A stretch of DNA of 64,000 bases from Dryococelus australis (lineage: Eukaryota; Arthropoda; Insecta; Phasmatodea; Phasmatidae). Shown here in pieces: positions 61,132 through 64,000 of the stretch; positions within the stretch are counted from its first letter, which is position 1; each line of letters begins with the position of its first letter. The position numbers were made by a program, and so were the translations under genes. The DNA is taken from the NCBI GenBank assembly GCA_029891345.1, contig CM057002.1:16506295-16570294 (forward strand). Reading direction: 5' to 3'. Below the pieces are notes generated by a model. The model saw only the letters and a list, made by a program, of their open reading frames with translations. It was not told the origin of the DNA and searched no databases.

Positions 61132-61518
61132 TGACGTGTGCCACTCCTAATACTAATCAACTACGATTACGACTCATCGCTAAGGTTCCTACTTCCACTG
61201 CTACAGACGTAAGAAGTACGTAGAAAGAGAATTTTCCACATGAATTTTCGGCTGCCTACTCTTATCAGGCAACAGGAAATTAAAAGCAAATTCTCATCAC
61301 CTGAAGGTTACGCAACCCAGCAGGCACGCTCCCCCCCCCCCTCCCCCCTTCATCATGCTGATAGCTTACAAGCTGCCCGGATCTCGGGCAAGGCCGAGCG
61401 CCGCCAACGAGGCACGAATCAGAAACGCTGACTACTGCTGACAAGAGTTTTTCGACTTCCACGCCAACCAGGGCAGGAAGCTCGCCCAGCCTGCGCCGGC
61501 AGCCTACAAGCTTCACCA
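61132..61518 (+). repeat. 3' LTR of the gypsy element
   Basis: Direct copy of the 5' LTR, preceded by a purine tract. Differs from it by scattered substitutions and small indels, including a C-rich insert near 61331-61347. Similarity fades after about 61510. Confidence 0.8.
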
Positions 61519-61779
61519 ATATAAGTCCGAACGCTGCCGGGCTTGAGCAGTCATTCTTGTTTCTTTTATGACATCCCATAGCACTGCCTAGTGCTGGGAC
61601 CTCCAGAGAACTTCTAAGCTTTGAGTATGCCCCCAGCGGTTGCTTCACCATCGGCGATCAGTCAACCTGACAATCAGTGAACACGCTCACCAACACACAT
61701 TAAATTCACGTTGTCTCCTCTATACACCTTTACTAGAACAGTTTAGTATTAATGTATATCTTACCGTCTAGATTTATCT

Positions 61780-62200
61780 TTCCCCTTTACAACTTGGAAC
61801 CAGGTCGCCTACACCTGGCCAGTGTAGTTTCCTTCAGCACTCTACTGGTTGGTAGGAGGTAACATGCGTCACATGTTTATTGACTCCTCAATAATCATAG
61901 TTTGTTTCCTATACTTCAGGTTTTTCTTTCATTGAGATTCTTACTTTTCACCCGCTAGAACAGTTACATTGTGCTCTACTGATAGGTACCGGGACTTTTT
62001 ATATAACCAAATTAGCTTTTACTATGGGCGCCCTTGAGGAGACCGTCAGTTTTCTCACACACCTATTAGACAGCCATCTGTTGCTTTCCAACTGTCAGAG
62101 CACTGTCTAGTGCTGGCGGAGAGGAACAGAGGAGTCACAACCACTAGCAACACCTTCATTCAAGGAGAGGCGACAAACCCAGGTTACTTCTTTACATCAG
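61780..62200 (-). repeat. Dispersed repeat family R, copy 4 (inverted)
   Basis: Read on the minus strand it contains GGCTGTCTAATAGGTGTGT, a TATATAAAAAGTCCC word, GTCAATAAACATGTGACGC, TTACCTCCTACCAA and CCAGGTGTAGGCGACCTGG, in the same order as copy 2 at 31655-31895. It may extend right to about 62870, where GC-rich unassigned sequence continues. Confidence 0.65.
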
Positions 62201-62961
62201 AGCACTGTTAGTGCTGGGGTAACTGTAACTTGAGTCCTGATGCTCATTCGTGTATGAACGTACATCCAGTGGAGGCATTGGTGATCCACACAGCTCCCCG
62301 TCAGCCCGCATAGCGTGGGGGATCAGTGGAGACTATTATTGAGCCTGTGTCCGCATGCCAAAACCAGACATATGCTGTAAGGTTGTTCTTTGTTAGGGTG
62401 CACCCGTATATAGTAAGCAACGACTCTATGCCCTACCAGGTGAGGCACAGCAAAAAGTGCAGGGAACAAACGCAGCGTTCCTTCTCACCATACAGTTGAG
62501 TGCACTACCTCGTCCTGTGGAGGAAAGGCAGGCGGAGTGAGACCGTGCTGCCCAACTTAGACAACAAGCAGTCACGCCTGCTCCGGTACTTGTAATATAT
62601 TTGTCGCCTTGCTTGAGCATCCATCCTTCGTGCCACCCTGTGGTAAGAGGGTTGTTAAACTATACAGAGACAGGGTAAGGCTGGGCAAATCTGAACTTCT
62701 GGAGCCGTGAAGTCTACAACTGGAATCCCCACGTCGGAGTGAATCGAGCTCGCCACTACTGGGTGAAACCCGGAACGACAACACCCAAGACGACATCATA
62801 AGTAAGTTGTAACCAACACTCCTCGCCTCCCACCTTGTAACCTGAGCCAATCACCCTCTTTTGGTTTTAGCAGAAAAATCCTCGACCAACGTGTCTGTTA
62901 GTCTAACCGGGCATGCGTCAAAGTAATGAATTTTACATTTTTGATAGATAACACTAAATAA
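62201..62961. other. GC-rich unassigned sequence
   Basis: Probably a continuation of repeat R, by position and composition. Minus-strand frames at 62426-62850 show no recognisable similarity. Confidence 0.35.
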
Positions 62962-63271
62962 TGATGTGTAGGTTTTGTGAATTACGTGTGGACTGGATGT
63001 GTAAAAACACGTGTCCAATGAAAAACACAAACAAAACCAAGATTGGCAATCTACATTGTCTACAGAAAAAGTTTCTATTGGTGAATTGCTTCAAAACGTA
63101 ACCAGTTTGCAGAAAAACAAAATAATATTCGTGTGTGATTTTGTGGAAATGATGGTAGCATCCAGCATTCCTCTGGAAAAAGCTGACAGACCCAGCATGA
63201 GAAACTGGCTAGAGGAATATGTTCAAGCTGAGTTTTGCATAAAAATGCATGCACGTTTTCCGCAGCTGTAA
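62962..63271 (+). pseudogene. CGBP1-like / hAT N-terminal zinc-finger fragment
   Basis: Starts MMCRFCELRVDWMCKNT (C-x2-C of a BED/C2H2 finger) and, after a frameshift near 63011, continues VSNEKHKQNQ, where the His of the finger should be. It then runs on to FVCDFVEMMVASSIPLEKADRPSMRNWLEEYV. The pattern of a finger, then D..E.MV.A.IPL.K......R.WLE.Y, is that of CGG-repeat-binding-protein-1-like proteins, which derive from hAT transposases. It stops after FPQL at 63271. No RNase H core follows in the remaining 700 bases. Probably a transposon relic. Confidence 0.6.
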
Positions 63272-64000
63272 ATATTTTGCTTTTCTGTGTAGTAGCCCTT
63301 GTGAATATACAAGCTGCATTGAACCTAACCTCAAATAGCAGAAACGAACCTAGCAGCTTATATTTTTTCCTTTGTTATTTGGTTTTTAGACCTACGTTGC
63401 ATATCATGTCTGTTTTTCACTACTTGTATACCATGACTAGGGCTGAGTTAATTATTTGCAAGATGCATTTACAGATACATAATACAGCAAGGATATAATT
63501 ATTTCCTAAGGGACAGATAAAAATTAACCATTGAGGGAGGGGTAGTAAAAGATAATTAAATTATTTCGAATAATAAATTAGAATTATTTAAAATTCTAAA
63601 ATTGATGTTTGTTTTTAGTGCTTGTCAAGTAACTTATTTTATGTTTTATATTGAAAATTAACAAGTTTGAAGCAAGAATTTAAACTTTTTTTTTTTGCTA
63701 ATTTTGGGTGGTCTACTTTCATGTTTATGCATCTAAATTTTACACCGTTTTTTTGCACGTCTTAAGTTTTGCTCAATTTCAAGTGAATATTTAATATTAT
63801 ATTAATTTCAATAAGTCCTTTCTAATGACATATTTAGGCTGTTGGTTAAAATAAATATGCATTTTGTAGTTATGTATTATATTTCTCAGATTTAAAATCC
63901 AAGTCATAATGAAATCCGTTTGTAATGAATGCTGTATTGTCTGGTAATAGTTTTTGCTTGCTTGTTAAGTCACTTATTTGCCCAGTTAAATTGTCTTATT
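63272..64000. other. AT-rich end of window, no gene recognised
   Basis: Very AT-rich, still inside TPRA1 intron 5 by inference. An open frame at 63235-63498 has no similarity that I recognise. No TPRA1 exon for TM6-TM7 was found. Confidence 0.4.

Larger units (their letters stand above)
54005..61518 (+). mobile_element. Ty3/gypsy LTR retrotransposon, about 7.5 kb, degenerate
   Basis: Two direct LTR copies (54005-54380 and 61132-61518) flank gag, protease, RT and integrase remnants in gypsy order. A purine tract (AAGGGGAAGGGGGGG, 61111-61125) sits just before the 3' LTR, as expected for plus-strand priming. LTRs begin TTGATGCGTGCC / TTGACGTGTGCC. The LTR copies are clearly diverged, so insertion is old. 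RNase H and the RT-integrase junction are deleted. A further repeat-bearing ORF lies between integrase and the 3' LTR. Outer LTR ends and the target duplication are not certain. Confidence 0.85.

Overview
This is a eukaryotic nuclear window, most likely from an arthropod (probably an insect) with a large, repeat-rich genome. It is AT-rich, has spliced genes with multi-kilobase introns, no operons, and a typical arthropod transposon mix: pogo/Tigger, hAT, Tc1/mariner-like, BEL/Pao, Ty3/gypsy and a tRNA-derived SINE. The species cannot be named from the sequence.

The one host gene I can support is a homologue of TPRA1 (transmembrane protein adipocyte-associated 1, also GPR175/TPRA40) on the + strand. 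Five coding exons were found by splicing: 10199-10332, 13014-13146, 27179-27341, 28505-28701 and 46654-46714. Together they hold 688 coding bases, about 60% of the family's usual length, in one consistent reading frame. The 3' exons lie beyond the right edge. The first intron is a GC-AG intron. Introns 2 and 4 are about 14 and 18 kb, and intron 5 exceeds 17 kb. Everything from 10.3 kb to the window end is therefore inside this gene, so all other coding traces there are intronic transposons.

Layout. 1-1165: one end of a dispersed repeat (family S). 5524-8858: a pogo/Tigger transposon with a broken transposase and eight copies of a 16-19 bp motif near its ends. 10199-28701: TPRA1 exons 1-4. Intron 2 holds repeats T and R, a perfect hairpin, a Tc1-type MITE (18193-18426), a BEL/Pao pol relic (19860-21520) and a 180-bp foldback (24082-24261). 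Intron 4 holds a small MITE and a 10.2-kb hAT element (29548-39729) with a near-perfect 8-bp target duplication. That element contains a pogo-like insert, a repeat R copy, and a 3956-bp Tc1/mariner-like element inserted into the R copy. Further right are a hAT MITE with a perfect 8-bp duplication (41275-41865), a SINE and another R copy.

Intron 5 holds repeats T, U and S, and then a Ty3/gypsy retrotransposon (about 54005-61518) with LTRs, gag, protease, RT, integrase and an extra 3' repeat-bearing ORF. After it come an inverted R copy and a CGBP1-like zinc-finger relic (62962-63271). All transposon genes seen are broken by stops, frameshifts or deletions. I see no CRISPR array, rRNA or canonical tRNA gene. 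Nothing here amounts to a clearly new biological system. The most notable points are the GC-AG intron, the iterated pogo end motifs, and the dated nesting of elements inside the hAT.
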